Part shown: positions 25,351 to 37,530 of the stretch, one piece after another
Layout: every line of letters starts with the position of its first letter
Numbering within the stretch: the stretch's first letter is position 1
Assembly (NCBI GenBank): GCA_905221605.1
Contig: CAJNDS010002149.1
Location: forward strand, 572,642 to 636,641
Reading direction: 5' to 3'
Source of the DNA: Symbiodinium natans
Lineage: Eukaryota > Sar > Dinophyceae > Suessiales > Symbiodiniaceae
Length of the DNA: 64,000 nucleotides
The notes under the pieces: generated by a model
Databases searched by the model: none
What the model was told of the DNA's origin: nothing
Seen by the model: only the letters and a program-made list of their open reading frames with translations
Translations under genes and position numbers: made by a program

Positions 25351-26371
25351 AAACTGTAGGATCTATGGCCCTGCAGCCTGGTAGATGCCGGAATGTAGGT
25401 TAGGTTTTTTTTTTGAAAGCTCGAGCCTTCGCGAGTTTTAGTCACCTAGTGTCGAGCCGGCTCGAGTTTTCTAAAAATCCAAAACTGTGGCTCTGGGGCC
25501 AGGCGTCGTAGATGACAGAATTTAGGCTTCTTTGGAGAATTCGAGGTCGAACTTTCGCAAAAAGGTCTCAAAAGGATGGCTTTGCGCTCGGGGTTTCTTG
25601 CTCTGAATGCTTTCAAAAAATATTGTCTAGTTTTATCGGCTCGGGGTTAAGAGTGCCACCGATCCTTAGTTGGGAAAAGTGGATCACTTTCAACAGGTGC
25701 GCGCAACGCCTCGCTGGGCAAGCCAGCCTGAGGGCTCCCTCACCCCGACAGACAAGTGAGTGGGGTGCGGAGTAAGCTTCGCCTGATTCCACGAGCGGTG
25801 TTGGATAGTATGCTGCATGCTGGCACGTCCGGAGGATTGCAAGTGACCGTCTGTGCGAAGCAGAGTCGGCAGCAAAGGTTCAGCTGGAGTCATGGCTTTG
25901 GACGGGAGGGCACTGGCTTCCAAATGAGGAGCTTGTCCAGTGTCGGGATGTCCAAGCACCAATGCCAGGCAGAAGCTGTCAGTGGACAAAGTTGCTGTAC
26001 TTTGTTCGTTTCTTGACATACTATGCATATTGTCAAGTGCCATGTAAGCCTTCAAAGCTGAGAGAGCGTGTACTGTCAATGCTCACCTTGTCCTCAACAT
26101 GCCCCCCCCCCGCACTGGCGCCTGTTGTCGCTCACTCCCGCACGCAGCCGGCCTGTGGCCTCCTTTGGATGTTCCTTGTTTTTTTTTTGGCGCGGGGACG
26201 ACTCCATGCTGCGGCCTCTCAAGCTTTCGGAGGGTTCACACCTCGCTTCCTCAGTGGGCCTGGGCTTAGGGAGCTAACGCGAAGGGCCCCCTGAACCAAA
26301 GGCCCAAAGCTCAAGGCCCCCAAGCCCTTCGCGGCAATTAGAGCTAGCGTCTACCTGGACACTCTGTGCCT

Positions 26372-26707
26372 CTAAGGCCATGTGAGGCCAGGGATTAGGT
26401 GACCTTTTGTGCAGCATGGTTTGCTTCCCATGGGCTGCCATGCGGAATGCCTTCCAGGTGGGCTCAGCTTACGAGAGGGCAGTGGGGGGTAGACATGAAC
26501 AGTTCCGTGCTGCAAGAGAAGCATGAACCAGGTGTGAAATTGCATTCCCGCATCTTCGGTTGCTGATTTGTTGGCCCATGTCCTGGAAGTCGCATGTTGG
26601 TGGCCGGAGAGTTGCGCTGTGACAAGAGCACGGTTTTGACCTCGTAGGAGCTTGTCATAGCTTGTCCATTTCTTGCGCCAGGCTGGCCGGGCCGTTGCCT
26701 TCGCCAA
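26372..26707 (-). CDS. possible exon, unrecognised
   Basis: A minus-strand open frame whose first half (ARPAWRKKWTSYDKLLRGQN, then RALVTAQLSG) looks coding-like. The second half is less convincing. There is no domain and no confirmed splice partner. The neighbouring minus frame at 26655-27086 overlaps it in another phase, so at most one of them is real in the overlap. Confidence 0.2.
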   Translation of the reverse strand: MAKATARPAWRKKWTSYDKLLRGQNRALVTAQLSGHQHATSRTWANKSATEDAGMQFHTWFMLLLQHGTVHVYPPLPSRKLSPPGRHSAWQPMGSKPCCTKGHLIPGLTWP

Positions 26708-27179
26708 CTTGGAGGCGCGCGGCGGTCACGCGAGAGAGTGGTGACTCGACAGCTTGGCCCAAAGGGCTGATGCCCTGTGATGAGGTGATCTCGTCATGTG
26801 GCATCTTGCACGACGTGTTTTCTTCGCTCAATGGACATGAACGCGAGTGTTTGAAAGCCACTGCAGAATAGGGCTGTTTTTCCCGAGGGATTGGCAGAGA
26901 GGTGGGTCCTCCACAGAGGACCCGAAGCGCAGATGCCCCTCCTGGGTGCGTGTGCGACATGCGGCTTGATGTGATATATCCGCTCTGAACACAAAGCCGT
27001 TGTAGTGTGCACTTTCGATTGGCCACCCTGCCAAGCAGGCAACTTGCAGTGCGATGGACCAGGCCTGGCGTTTGCTCTTGTGACAAGTGTCTCCTATCGA
27101 ATCGATGTCTAGAAGGAAGACGGGGTTTGCGGGTTGGACAGGTATTGAGTATGCTGCAGCAACTCAGAAGCCCTAAGAG

Positions 27180-27247
27180 CTAGACCTCCATTGGCCTTAC
27201 GAGGAGAAGCGAGAGGAGAAGCGAGCGAAGCAGGCCTACGAACTGAG
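27180..27247 (+). CDS. charged helical exon, plus-strand gene
   Basis: Reads LDLHWPYEEKREEKRAKQAY then ELR before a GTGCC donor, after an upstream in-frame stop at 27174, so it must start at an acceptor near 27178. Strong E/K/R/A bias suggests a charged helix or coiled coil. It is the first of a set of short plus-strand exons spread to 35.5 kb that may belong to one intron-rich gene. A further plausible stretch on the same strand is about 27620-27770 (VACEALQERFLQRLEV). No family recognised. Confidence 0.42.
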
Positions 27248-28198
27248 GGTGCCAGCACGGTGTTTTCCATTCAGCACTTTGGGAGTTTGGGTCCGAGGAT
27301 GTCCGAGGGTTAAATGCTTGCGTGCGGCACCTCGGCAGCCCCCTGGGCGGCTGGGCCGGCCCCAAGTCAGGGGACGTGCAACGTACGGGTTCGATGATAT
27401 TCGGTGTTAGGATTTCGTGCTTCGGGGTACCTTAAGCGCCCAAACCGGCTTCTTACAAAGGGTTCCTGGGTACATGAACCTACAAGGCTCAAGAAGCTTA
27501 GGGCATGCCGTTTTGAGGGTTGCGATCCAGGGTTTTGGGGACCAGGGCAGCCCCAAAACTGTTGAAGCTGTGTTTCTGAACCCTAAGCCCGGCTTGTCCT
27601 TGCCGTTTGTTTTGGGCTTTCGTTAGGCGGGTAGCAAAACGCCCGCAACACGTCGCCTGTGAAGCCCTGCAGGAGCGATTCCTGCAGCGGCTTGAGGTTA
27701 CACTCGCAGTCACGCCGGCTTGCTTCGCTCTCGCCGGGTGCCCAGAAGCCACGCATGTGCCACACTTGAAGTTTCTTCTTTGTGTGTTTTCTAGAACCTA
27801 AGTTCCAAGCACCCCTACGTCCCAAATGCGTTGCTTGATTTAGTCACGGACCTGGGTAGGACAGCAATTCGGGGTTCAGGATGATTTTGCCAGAGCCCTG
27901 GACCTCAAACTTGTGCGCAAATCCCTCATAAGCTCCCAGATCCTTTTTTGCAAGCTCCTCTTAAAGTGATTCAAAGTCCCAGCCTGAAACCCTTGAACGG
28001 CTCTGGGAATGTCATGTGCTGCTCATGCCGTTGTCTCTTTGTTTGCGGTGCCTCTCAAAGTTGCTGGCGCCAAACTTGCCGGGGCCCAACTCCAGCCCCA
28101 GCCCTCCCCGCTTCCCCGGCCTCCCAGCGTCCCAACCCCAACCCCCCTCAGGGTAGCACCTAGGCGGTGGAAAATCAATGAACTTGATGCCGGCCCAG

Positions 28199-28272
28199 GA
28201 CAGAGACGATCTTGATAATCACCACATGGCCCGTGACGATGAGGAGATCCTGCCGATATGGCGAAAGATGAG
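28199..28272 (+). CDS. acidic exon, plus-strand gene
   Basis: After CCCAG|GAC the strand reads DRDDLDNHHMARDDEEILPI then WRKM, with AG|GTTTC as donor. High D/E and His content and no stops in frame. It may be the same gene as the exons at 27180 and 29091. No domain recognised. Confidence 0.45.
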
Positions 28273-28361
28273 GTTTCAGGTTGAGGGTTTTTTGGGGTTC
28301 AAGGTGATCTATTGCTCCTCATCTTATTCCAGACGGCTTCATCAGCTTCTAGCATAATGAT

Positions 28362-28388
28362 GAAGAGAGAGAGAGAGAGAGAGAGAGA
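28362..28388 (+). repeat. (GA)n microsatellite
   Basis: Thirteen GA dinucleotides. A (TA)n of about 26 bp follows at 28908-28934. Confidence 0.95.
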
Positions 28389-29090
28389 TGAATCGCGTGG
28401 AAAGTGGCTTCCCGACTGTTCATGAGTGCAAAGGAAGTGACAGGAGATTCTTCGAAGAGTAAATCATGCGTAGCCCCAGAAAGTACTGGGTGAGAAAAGT
28501 CATAGACCAAGATAGGCCTTCAACCCTAAACAGCGAGTAAAGGTGAGTCAACAGAAAGTGAGCTAAACGCCGTGGAAGCCTTTCGGCTTTTCCAGTGCAA
28601 AAGACGTTAAAACAAAAAGGGTTTCTCTGGCCCCTGTGCTCTTTGCGTAGGACAGGATATGTGGACTGGCTGTTGGAATTGGCGTCTTAGGGTTGGTTAT
28701 TCTAGAGTTTAGGGCTCATGGCCGAGTCCTTACAGAGGCTTCCGCGTGCTTTTCGCAAGCAATCGAAATTAGAAAACCTCAGGGGCGTCTATTCGGCAAA
28801 GTTCAGAAAGTTCAAGCATTCAAAACATCGAAAACCAACAAAAGCAGATTTGGATCTTTCATGCTTGTGCTCCAAGCCCTTCGATTTGATTTAGTAAGAT
28901 TCCCATTGATATATATATATATATATATATATAGGCGTCCTATGAATTTTGGCAGAAATCATGTCAAATAGGGTTCATGTTGATTTGAATAGCGTTCCAA
29001 TTGGTTTCATTAGAACTCCTGCTATATGAATGTTGAGAAGGTTCGTGACGCATGGTTTAGGGTAAGATTACAGATGTTTTGTTTCGTCAG

Positions 29091-29135
29091 GACTTTGACA
29101 TCAATGCGGAGTACGATTTCGAGGCGTTCAACAAG
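29091..29135 (+). CDS. 15-codon exon with GC donor
   Basis: Bounded by TTTCGTCAG|GAC and AACAAG|GCAGGG. Exactly 45 bp, phase 0, reading DFDINAEYDFEAFNK. The non-GT donor matches the pattern proven in the FHA module and the minus-strand genes. The sequence loosely recalls an acidic calcium-binding loop or a motif in an enzyme, but it is too short to identify. It lies between coding-like exons at 28199 and 29687 on the same strand. Confidence 0.5.
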
Positions 29136-29686
29136 GCAGGGGTTTAATTTAACGCTACGCGACCCGCCTCGGCCTGGCCCAATGCAGGTTGCGGAGAGGG
29201 GGCCTACGTTGGGGGTGGGGAGGAGGTGGGGTGGGGAGCCTCCACACACCTCTGGCCTACAAAAACCCCCCTGCCAGAGCCAGCGAGGCCTCGGCGGCTT
29301 CGGGCTTCGGGTTCAGCTTTACCAGAGTTTAGGACTTCGTTTTGGGGTTTTCAGTTTCGGGGCACGCAAGCATCGTGTGAGCTTCATATTATACAGCCAC
29401 CAACGCTCACGGGACGTCCGTGCACTTTACTCCGCTCCCTGAAACTCAGCAGCCTTCTCTTCAGTGAGCTTTAGTGGCACGACGCGCCCGAAACCACGGC
29501 ACCATGGCAGGGTGTTGCAGTATGAGGGAATTGAGAGAACGCGCGTTCTCTTCTGGTCTTCTGGGGTGATCCATGAACAGTCATGCGCTGTGTTGTCTGT
29601 GGTTTTTCTCTCGCCTAAAGCAGAGAGAGGACTCCACTAAGAAACCAGTATGTCCCCACGGCTTCTTTGAGGAAACCCTGTCACAG

Positions 29687-29754
29687 AAGTCTCCATGATC
29701 GTTGCCAGCACCCTGCAAGTCGCCAAGCAGCGCGCTGCAGAAAGGGAGATCAAG
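29687..29754 (+). CDS. helical exon, plus-strand gene
   Basis: Reads VSMIVASTLQVAKQRAAERE then IK to a good AAG|GTGAGA donor, with CACAG just upstream as acceptor. The frame has no alternative of comparable quality, and the A/R/E/Q helix composition matches the exon at 27180. No family recognised. Confidence 0.47.
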
Positions 29755-30544
29755 GTGAGAGACTCTGTGCGATGGCATCCTGGATTCTGGGCCGTTCCTG
29801 TCCTGGGCGGTCAGATTGCATCCCCTGTCGGACTGGCTTAGTGGGGCCTCTTCTACCTCGTACGTCCCGCTCGTGCCATTCGTGTATGTCCTGCTTCTCG
29901 GTCCCTTTTCCTGCGACAGCCCAGGGGTAAGAAAGGGATTCCACATCCCTAGTTCTTGTTTAGAGGTGTTGCGCCCTCTTTAGTGTGCGGCCCCTCGAAG
30001 TCGAAGCTGATGTTGTCCCGCTGAAATCCTTTTCCGAATTTCTATTAGGTCTAAGTTTCAAAGGGTGGAGACGCCCGGCAAATGATGTACTTGAAAAGTC
30101 ATGCCACACGAAAAGTTCCTGCTACAGACACGAGACTTGACTCAATAGCCGACCCCACCGGGCATCCGCAAAAGGTCACAAAGTCCTGCAGGCGTCTTGA
30201 GTCCTGCGACGACCCATCCAAGACGGTTTTCAGTTTTCGTAGAGCTCGTGCCGGGTGGCGGTGCCAGGCCGGGACAAGTTCACGCAAGCTCTTACGGTCC
30301 AGTAGCCTTATAGAACTAACCGAACTAGACCCAAAACCCTAAGCCATTGTTCCTACTGTGGACGGAATATATTTCGCCTGCGCTGGGATGTCGCCATCTG
30401 AGGCTCCAGTCAGCACGCATTGACCTTCTTCCAGTTGACGTTCGGACTATTTGCGCCTACCCCCAACCCTCATCTAGTTAAGATAGGAAATGGTGGTAAT
30501 TCTGTTGTTCCTTTTTTAACGTCGTAAGCCCTTAGTGCTCGTCC

Positions 30545-30623
30545 GGTAGCATCGACCCTGAGGTGGTTGCAACAGCTGAGCTGGCGAAGCAGGAGGCATC
30601 GAACAGCCAAACGAGCTTGACAG
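30545..30623 (+). CDS. possible exon, plus-strand gene
   Basis: Reads GSIDPEVVATAELAKQEASN then SQTSLT, ending ACAG|GTTTCAG. The acceptor upstream is not fixed. Composition is coding-like. Immediately downstream the intron becomes GGTTTAGGG-rich, as seen after FHA exons. Confidence 0.4.
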
Positions 30624-33491
30624 GTTTCAGGGTTTAGGGTTCAGGGCTTCGGGTTTTAAACCCTATGTTTCAGGTTTAAGGTTTGGAGGTCTAAGGTTGT
30701 CAGGGTCCAGGGTTGAGGGTACTTTGAAAATTCCGGGCTCAGTGTTTAAGGCTTCAGTGCTTCAGGCCCTAAGACATAACGGCTCAACTGTTTAAGGAGG
30801 GCTTGACGGTTCAAAGCTTCAGGACCTGAGGCCTGAGCTTAAGGGCTCAAGGATCTAACGGTTTGAGGGTTCTTACTACTGAGGGTTTTAGGGTCTTTTT
30901 TGGGGCTTCCGGCAGGTTGGCCAAATCGCTCCGAGCTTCAACGTGCTGGGCCTCACTGCAAGCTACCTGACTGGAAGGCGCGGGTAGGGTTTTGTGCCTC
31001 AGTCTCAAGCCCTAAAACCCCGAAACGAAAAACCCTGTTCTGTCGGATGCTGAATTTGCAGTGTTTTTTTGTTTGTTTCCTTTTTCGGAGGGCGGGGTGC
31101 CGGTCTACTACTTTCTGCGACCGTGAGTCGGACTCCGCAAAACTCTCAACCACCAGAAGCCCTTCCTACACCCAAAAGCCTGAAGTCTCCCAGGAAGGAC
31201 AAAAAAGAACCTTAAGCTACAGGATGCCCAGTACCCGTAAGTTCCCTCTTCCAAAGAAGGGTTATCGGTTCCCTCCAGAAGCCCCTGAATATACTCGACT
31301 ACCAGGCACCTAAGCCCCAGGCCCCCTCAAGGGCCAAGTACAAACAAGCAAAAGGCACACGCGAACTTTTGTGGGGCTGCGTGCGCAGGAGCGCAGACTT
31401 CCTTGGAAAGCGCTTCCAGGTGGGATCCCCTTGGAGCGCTCGCTTTGCGAAGGTGGTAGGGACCCCTGATGCTTCCAAGAGCCTGGTTTCGGGTTGTAAG
31501 GCATTCGGTAGCTAGGCATGGTAATGGGCTCAACATTCGTGGACAGCGACCACATATCCCTACATATTGATTTCCAAATGGGCAAAAGCATGCAGGAGCT
31601 CACACTTTTTGAAGCTTCCAGCGGATGTCTTGTTTGGTGCTGCACTGCGCAAAGTCCCAAGCTAAAGTGCCCGGAGGCTATCCCTCGGCCGCTTTCGGTG
31701 CCTTGTCCAGTTCGGCACAAAACCCCTCAAGTTCGCTGCTGCGAGCTTTGCATGGCCTCGCTATCACCTTGCTTTTGGAGGTTTTCTGGACAAGGTTCCA
31801 TAGTTCTGAGGGGCGCAGGGTCAGGTTCAGGATCCCCAAAGTATGGTACTTGGCAGTCAGGAAGGCTGCGCAAGGCCGCCGGGGTTGCCAGGCAACGCCA
31901 CGTTATCAGCGAAACCTTTGTGGAACTCAGTGTGACAGCACGCAACCATCAGAGCATCCGGTGTGGCATATGCTCCTGCGTGCCAACCGTGCCAACCTTC
32001 CCAGACAGCACTGCAATGCACTGCGTCTTCAGGCCCTCAACGAGGAACGTCATGCCCCGAAACCCAATTCAACACAAACGCCGTCAGTTGAGGCAAAACC
32101 GCCATGACACGCGCCGCAAATGCGACACGGACCCACGACGTTATTAGGCGATAGCGGACCTCGCAGACTACAACACGCGCCCACAAAAGGTACCAACATG
32201 TTGACAACTTCGACTGATTAATGTTACATCCTCAGAGCCCAGCAACGTCGTCTTCACAAAGCCAGAAGCACCCCGGAGCCCCAGCACAGCTCTTTTGGCC
32301 CTTGAGGTTCTTCGTCTCAAAGCTCCAAAGCTGCACCAAGCAGGGGCTTGTGAAGGCTTCGTCGATAGCACCAAATACAAGACATTCCTTACAGTCGCTA
32401 AGAAAAGTGTTGGGCCTTTCATGTCATGCTGCGCCGCTTGTTCGTCAAGCCAAGCAAGCTTGCACATTGCACGCCTAAAGCGCTTGCAGGGCCGAAATTA
32501 TAAGCCCTGAACTCTAAACCCTAGCGCCCGCGAGGGTTCAGAGCATAATTTGAGGTGGAGCTGTGCAACGCTGCTCGCAGCCTGCTTCTCTGCAAGGCCT
32601 CGTGCGTGGAGATTCGTCCTGTGTCTGAACGGGAGCCATATTACCTGTTGTACAAGGACTCCATGAGCAGTCTTCTTGTGCTTGTGCATAGAAGCTGCAG
32701 GTAGCAGAGAATGCAGACACGTCGATTCCTCAGCGTGGCTGGTGTACAGCCATGATCCGTGTGTCCAGTTGCAATTGATCCTTGGACCCTTACCCAAGCG
32801 GTCTGGGATCTCACCCCGCCGCTGCCCCCTGTGGCCTAGGCGCTCTGTGGTTGCCCACGCGGGGCGGCGCGCTCGGACCTCAGCGGCACCTGGGCCTGAA
32901 TGTGGAGCGATTCCTTCGTGCACCTTGCTGTCCTCCCTGCAAGGGGGCTTGTCAGCTTGTCGTCTTTGGAACAAGGTCTGTGCTTGTCAAGTCTAGAGTC
33001 TCCAAGCTCAACATGTCAAGCTGCTCTTGTGAAAGGTCTCCAAAACCCAAAGCGACATGTCAATTATGGCAAGTGCGATTTCTGCAGGCAAGCCCGAAGC
33101 GTACTTTTCACATTTTACCACAGTTTGAGCCATCCGAATCTTGCAAACTATTGAAGCCTCCCAGGACAAAGTGAACATGTCAAGCTTATTGCTTTTTAGT
33201 TTTGAGACCCTCGGCATCGGAGTCATATGGTTGCCTAGTTATACATGGTTCTTAACCGCATGGTTGGCTTGTTATGTCTTGTTCGCTCTCTTATTGTCAA
33301 CGAAGGCCTCATTCGGGCACCCATTCCTCAACCAAAGAAGTATACGGGCCAGATACGGGCCATTACGGGTCCCTTGCCCAGGCGCCCTGCTTTCCACACG
33401 GGCTTGGCTTCGCGCGACGAGCTTGGCTTGAAGTGGCTACAAACAAACAGAATCAGCTACATCCATCCTTCTTCATCTACCGTAACAGCAG
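30624..33491. other. spacer, one ambiguous two-strand open region
   Basis: Degenerate GGTTTAGGG/TTCAGG tracts at 30630-30900. Between 32168 and 32506 both strands are open: the plus frame reads EVLRLKAPKLHQAGACEGFV and continues to 32506, while the minus frame (32168-32467) reads MKGPTLFLATVRNVLYLVLS. One of them is probably coding, but I cannot choose. A frame at 31518-32147 (plus) contains a weak CxC stretch and is unsupported. Confidence 0.45.
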
Positions 33492-33572
33492 AATGTTCCA
33501 GAGCCTCTGATTGACTTGGACGACAGTTCTGGTTGCACGTCGCTTATCTTTAAGGCATCATCCCAAGCCCAG
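33492..33572 (+). CDS. 27-codon exon, plus-strand gene
   Basis: Bounded by AGCAG|AAT and GCCCAG|GTCAGG, exactly 81 bp in phase 0, reading NVPEPLIDLDDSSGCTSLIF then KASSQAQ. The other frames have stops. LIDLDD is reminiscent of short acidic peptide motifs that bind trafficking adaptors, but that is only a resemblance. It may be a late exon of the plus-strand gene begun near 27.2 kb. Confidence 0.5.
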
Positions 33573-33928
33573 GTCAGGAGGGGAGTGGCTTGCTTGCTTT
33601 GAGAAAGCATGCGGCATGTGTAGACTGTCTGCCAAGAGTGTAAAAATCTGGGTTAAACATGAAGCGTCACGCCCTTGGCCAATGTTTCACCCGCGAAGTT
33701 GCTCCCTAAATCTGTATAGGGGCTTCGCTTTCAACTCACAAGCGCTTAAATCCCGAAGCGCATCAAACCCCAAGCGTTTAGGAGCCACTAGCACGCTGTG
33801 CTTGAAGATCGGTGCGTCATGCATCCTGTGCTCTGAGTTGTGTTTGGACCGAATTGGGACGTCTTCCCTGAGGCTTTACCCCTGGCTGAGCGCCGGGCTG
33901 CCACTCCCTGACCGACGCTGAAGGTGTC

Positions 33929-34082
33929 ATGCAAGCAACTGCAAATCAGCAGACTCAATCAGAGCAATCACATCTCAACTCCCCCAATGCCTGTTTGACC
34001 GACTGGTCTATCCCCTTGGCGACCATGTTGGAGTTGGGACCAGCGCAGAATCAGATGGACACTTTCATGATGTTTGTTGGGG
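33929..34082 (+). CDS. possible Gln/Asn-rich exon
   Basis: Open frame MQATANQQTQSEQSHLNSPN continuing through LATMLELGPAQNQM and FMMFVGVHV before a TGA at 34078. Q/N/S richness fits a disordered linker. An overlapping plus frame (34090-34200, EPPKRAAQMLDANVSG) and a minus frame (33968-34333) are also open, so support is weak. Confidence 0.25.
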
Positions 34083-35373
34083 TGCACGTGGATCAAGTTT
34101 GACAGCAGTGAACCTCCTAAGCGTGCTGCACAGATGCTCGATGCAAATGTCTCTGGTTCCAGAGATGCAGACCAGCTCAATTGGAAGAAAGGAGGTCTGT
34201 CGCCTGCACTGTGCTGTCCTCTCGCAGCCCTAGGGAGCAGAGCTGCCATGATGTGTCCAGGTCTCACGAACTTCCCCAAAAGGGGACCTCCGAACGGACG
34301 ACTGGCTCTCGCGGGATTGAGCGTCCACGCCATAACCCTTCACCCTAAAGCCTAAGCCCCAAACCCCAACTGCATGAGCGCCTGCTTTTGAGACAGCCCA
34401 GCAAGTTGAGCCAAGGCCGAACCCCCCAGTCCCCAGGCGAAAAACCCAGATCGCCTAACCCCTTTGCTTGAACCCTCAGCCCTACACCCTCAGCTCCCAA
34501 ACCCTACGTCTCCATAGCATTGGGCTTGCATCCCCGAAAGCTCGCTTGCCGGCGATCGATTCCACAGGCCGGGTGCGGAGCTCCAACGGCCTCACCGGAG
34601 CATACGTCTCCTTAGCACTGGCGGTTGCACCCTTTCGAGCTCACATGCGCCGGCCGAGATGCACCACAACTCTTCACACGAGGGCAGCCCAAAGAAATGC
34701 ACATATGGGGTTACCCGGCCCCTTAGATCTTATTCTTATTCCTATTCCTTGTGCATGTCTGGATCCCCAATGGATCACTAGTGCCGCACGAGACGTCGCA
34801 AAGCTTCACACGCTAAACCCCTCTACAGAATAAGTCACAATGGGAAGGTTTGTGAAAAGCAGCAGGCATTTTGTTCGCGAAAGCGAAGAAACAATTCTAT
34901 TTCTTAAGAACCTGTTCAATAGCTGTCCGGTGGGCGTGCGGCGGCTTGGGAGAACTTTGGCAGAAGCGCAGACCAAAACCAGCACGTTGACGTTCCCGAG
35001 ATGATCCTTGCGACACCCTTGTCGAACTCAAAGTCGCTTCAGGAATGTGAATGCTCACGCTCCTGTTTTCGACGAATCGAGAACGGATAGGTGGATCTGT
35101 GCGGTTTGAGCTTTCCTATGTTCTCAGACTCTTTTCTCGACATGACACTGACGTTTACATACGTTTACGCAATTCAGTCTGCCGACACCATTGGGCTCAG
35201 TGAAGTTTATATTTCACGAAGAATGCGCGAGAAATCAGATGCCCAGCCCGACTTGAAAACCCAAAAACCCCGGAGTGCACAAAGAGCCACGTAGTGACCG
35301 TAGTGACGTAGTGCGATGTATGGGCCGAGCACTCATCTGCTTCTCCAGTCTCGCTTGATTGCTGATTCCGCAG

Positions 35374-35519
35374 CTTGTGGGTGCAGGGCCAGGTTACCGC
35401 CTCTACAAAGGACCCCTGAAGCATGAGATCCGCAGGAGCCTTTCACAGATGTCCTGAAACTTAAGTGTCGCACCTCAGGCTCAATGCGATCATGAACCGC
35501 AATGCCTACCTCTCCTGGG
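35374..35519 (+). CDS. two adjacent short exons, plus-strand gene
   Basis: Exon one, 35374-35448, follows CCGCAG and reads LVGAGPGYRLYKGPLKHEIR then RSLSQ. Exon two, 35479-35519, follows CCTCAG|G and reads LNAIMNRNAYLSW to a GGG|GTAACG donor. Both have aromatic and charged residues in a natural mix and no stop. The intervening 30 bp may be a mini-intron or may itself be exon in another phase, since the exact donor of the first exon is unclear. No family recognised. Confidence 0.45.
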
Positions 35520-36117
35520 GTAACGGGCGAGCTGGGGTGCCAAGATGGGCTAAGTTTCGCAGCAGACGTGACGGGGAGTCAGGAGGAGCAGTCTGCAACC
35601 TTCGTTCGTATAACTGGTGTCTTCCGGACCGGCAGAGCTGAAAAGTTCCCTTCCCGTCATCAGATGCGACTTCTTTGACTCACTCAGAACTTCTGTTTAA
35701 CAACCATGATCATCATCATCTTCATTCTCATCCGCATCCTCCCCTTCACAGAAGCCTCTCGCGACAGTCGAAGAAGGAACCTCCTGCCCAAACGAACATT
35801 TTCTCCTTATACAGAGGAACATTTATACCTGCCCCCACCAAAAGCTGCTCTGACTCAACAGGCCCAAACCCGAAAGCCGTGTAGCCAGCATCCTAAAACC
35901 CGAAACCCTAAGCCACGAAATCCTGTGCTTGAGGATTTCATCTTCACAGGCAACCGGGACTTCCAGGGCGGTCGGCAGTGCTGGCTCGAGGCCCCCTACT
36001 TGGAAGGGGGGGGGGGAGGGGGGGGGGAGCCTGTCAGTCCCGTATTTTTTTACATTGACTTGTTGTTGGATAAACACTCAGACACCCAGCATGGGGCCAT
36101 TCTTGAGACGAGTTCTT

Positions 36118-36341
36118 ATATGTGCATATATATATATATACATATATACATATATACATATATACATATATACATACATATATCATATAACATATATACA
36201 TATATATACATATATATATACATATATACATATATACATACATATATATATATACATATATATATATATACATATATATATACATATATACATATACATA
36301 TATATATGCATATATGCATATATACATATATACATATATGA
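36118..36341. repeat. ATATAC/TATATG microsatellite
   Basis: About 220 bp of mixed TA, TATAC and TATG units, open in several frames only because of composition. Confidence 0.95.
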
Positions 36342-37302
36342 GCCTGAGACCTTTCGGGTTCTTTTGGCTTACTTTTTATAAGTGTATTAAAAAATAATAG
36401 TATAAATCTATATATTAGAATAAGCATGCTTTGCCAATAGACTTTTCATCATGCGATACAGCTACTCAGCGGCTCCGGTACGTATGCAGTCAAAGCTCAA
36501 GCAGCAGAGAAAACACAGCCAGAAAATCTACTATAAAACCCTAAGCTTCAAACTATAAACCTTAAACTTATCTTCTCTGCAAGCTTCGGCACGCAGGCTG
36601 CAGGAAGCTGCAGCTTCTCCAAGCTCTGGTAGCCAGTTACGCTGAAAATTAAGGTCTAAGATTTATGGTTTAAAATTTTTGGTTTAATGTTTAGAGTTTA
36701 ATGTTTTTTTTAAAAAAGTACGGTTTCAGGTTTCATGTATTACAATCATGGATGGCAGCTACTAGAGTTTAGGATCGGATGTCTATAGCTCAGGGATTTA
36801 CTTTGACCCACCTGTTCACCCGCCTTCCATGTTTTCTTTTGTAATTTGAGAGGGGGGGCGGGGTACCTGATTTTCCTGATGCACCACTACAGTGACCACA
36901 AAAACTGCTTCAGGCCTTTGCGTTCAGAGCTGGAGTTTTAGGGCTTAGGGTTTAGGGCTTATGCTTTAAGGTTTAGGGCTTAAAGATGGTTGCCAAGGGA
37001 ATTGATTCCTACAAGTGGCTTGGATTAGCTGCACTCCGCGCGCACGGACTGGGAGCTGCAAATGCCCCACGTGTTCATCGCAAGCTTACCTTGTGTATGG
37101 TTTAGGGTTTAGGGTTTAGGGTTTAGGATCATACCCGAAACCCGATGTTACGAAAGAAAGTCCAAGAAGAAGATCCCAGGCCCAAACCATTGCTAATTCG
37201 TAATTCTGCCCGAAACCCACAACGCCAGACCTCAACCAGGTGAGTCTACGCAGATCTTCGTCATATGACCTATTAGTGACAGTTACAAATTTGAGGAGTT
37301 AC

Positions 37303-37530
37303 GCATGTTTTAAGGAAAAAATGGGGATTTGACTTGTCAAGATTAGGCACGTCTGCGTGCGTCGGACAAACCCTAAAGACCCTTAGATCTGTGATACGAC
37401 ACTAAACCCTAAGCCCGCATGTTTTAAGGAAAAAATGGGGATTTGACTTGTCAAGATTAGGCACGTCTGCGTGCGTCGGACAAACCCTAAAGACCCTTAG
37501 ATCTGTGATACGACACTAAACCCTAAGCCC
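37303..37530. repeat. perfect 114-bp tandem duplication
   Basis: Copy one is 37303-37416 and copy two is 37417-37530, identical throughout by eye. Each contains CAAACCCTAAAGACCC and ends ACTAAACCCTAAGCCC, so the junctions fall at telomere-like motifs. Confidence 0.97.

Larger units (their letters stand above)
23813..27179. other. spacer with few supportable features
   Basis: Telomere-like and GGGCTTAGGGCTT tracts at 23960-24000, 24225-24330 and 24595-24650, a GTGGGC microsatellite, a palindrome and a (CA)n at 25319-25348 (these last described separately or here). Open stretches without splice support occur at 24246-24599 (plus), 25690-26079 (minus) and 26655-27086 (minus). None is recognised. 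Confidence 0.5.

Noticed and set aside
28325-28352. EF-hand-like DGFISF at an acceptor
   Set aside because: Followed at once by a stop and lacking the rest of the loop.
35706-36427. Frames of 100-211 codons rich in I, Y, H and T
   Set aside because: Driven by the AT microsatellite.
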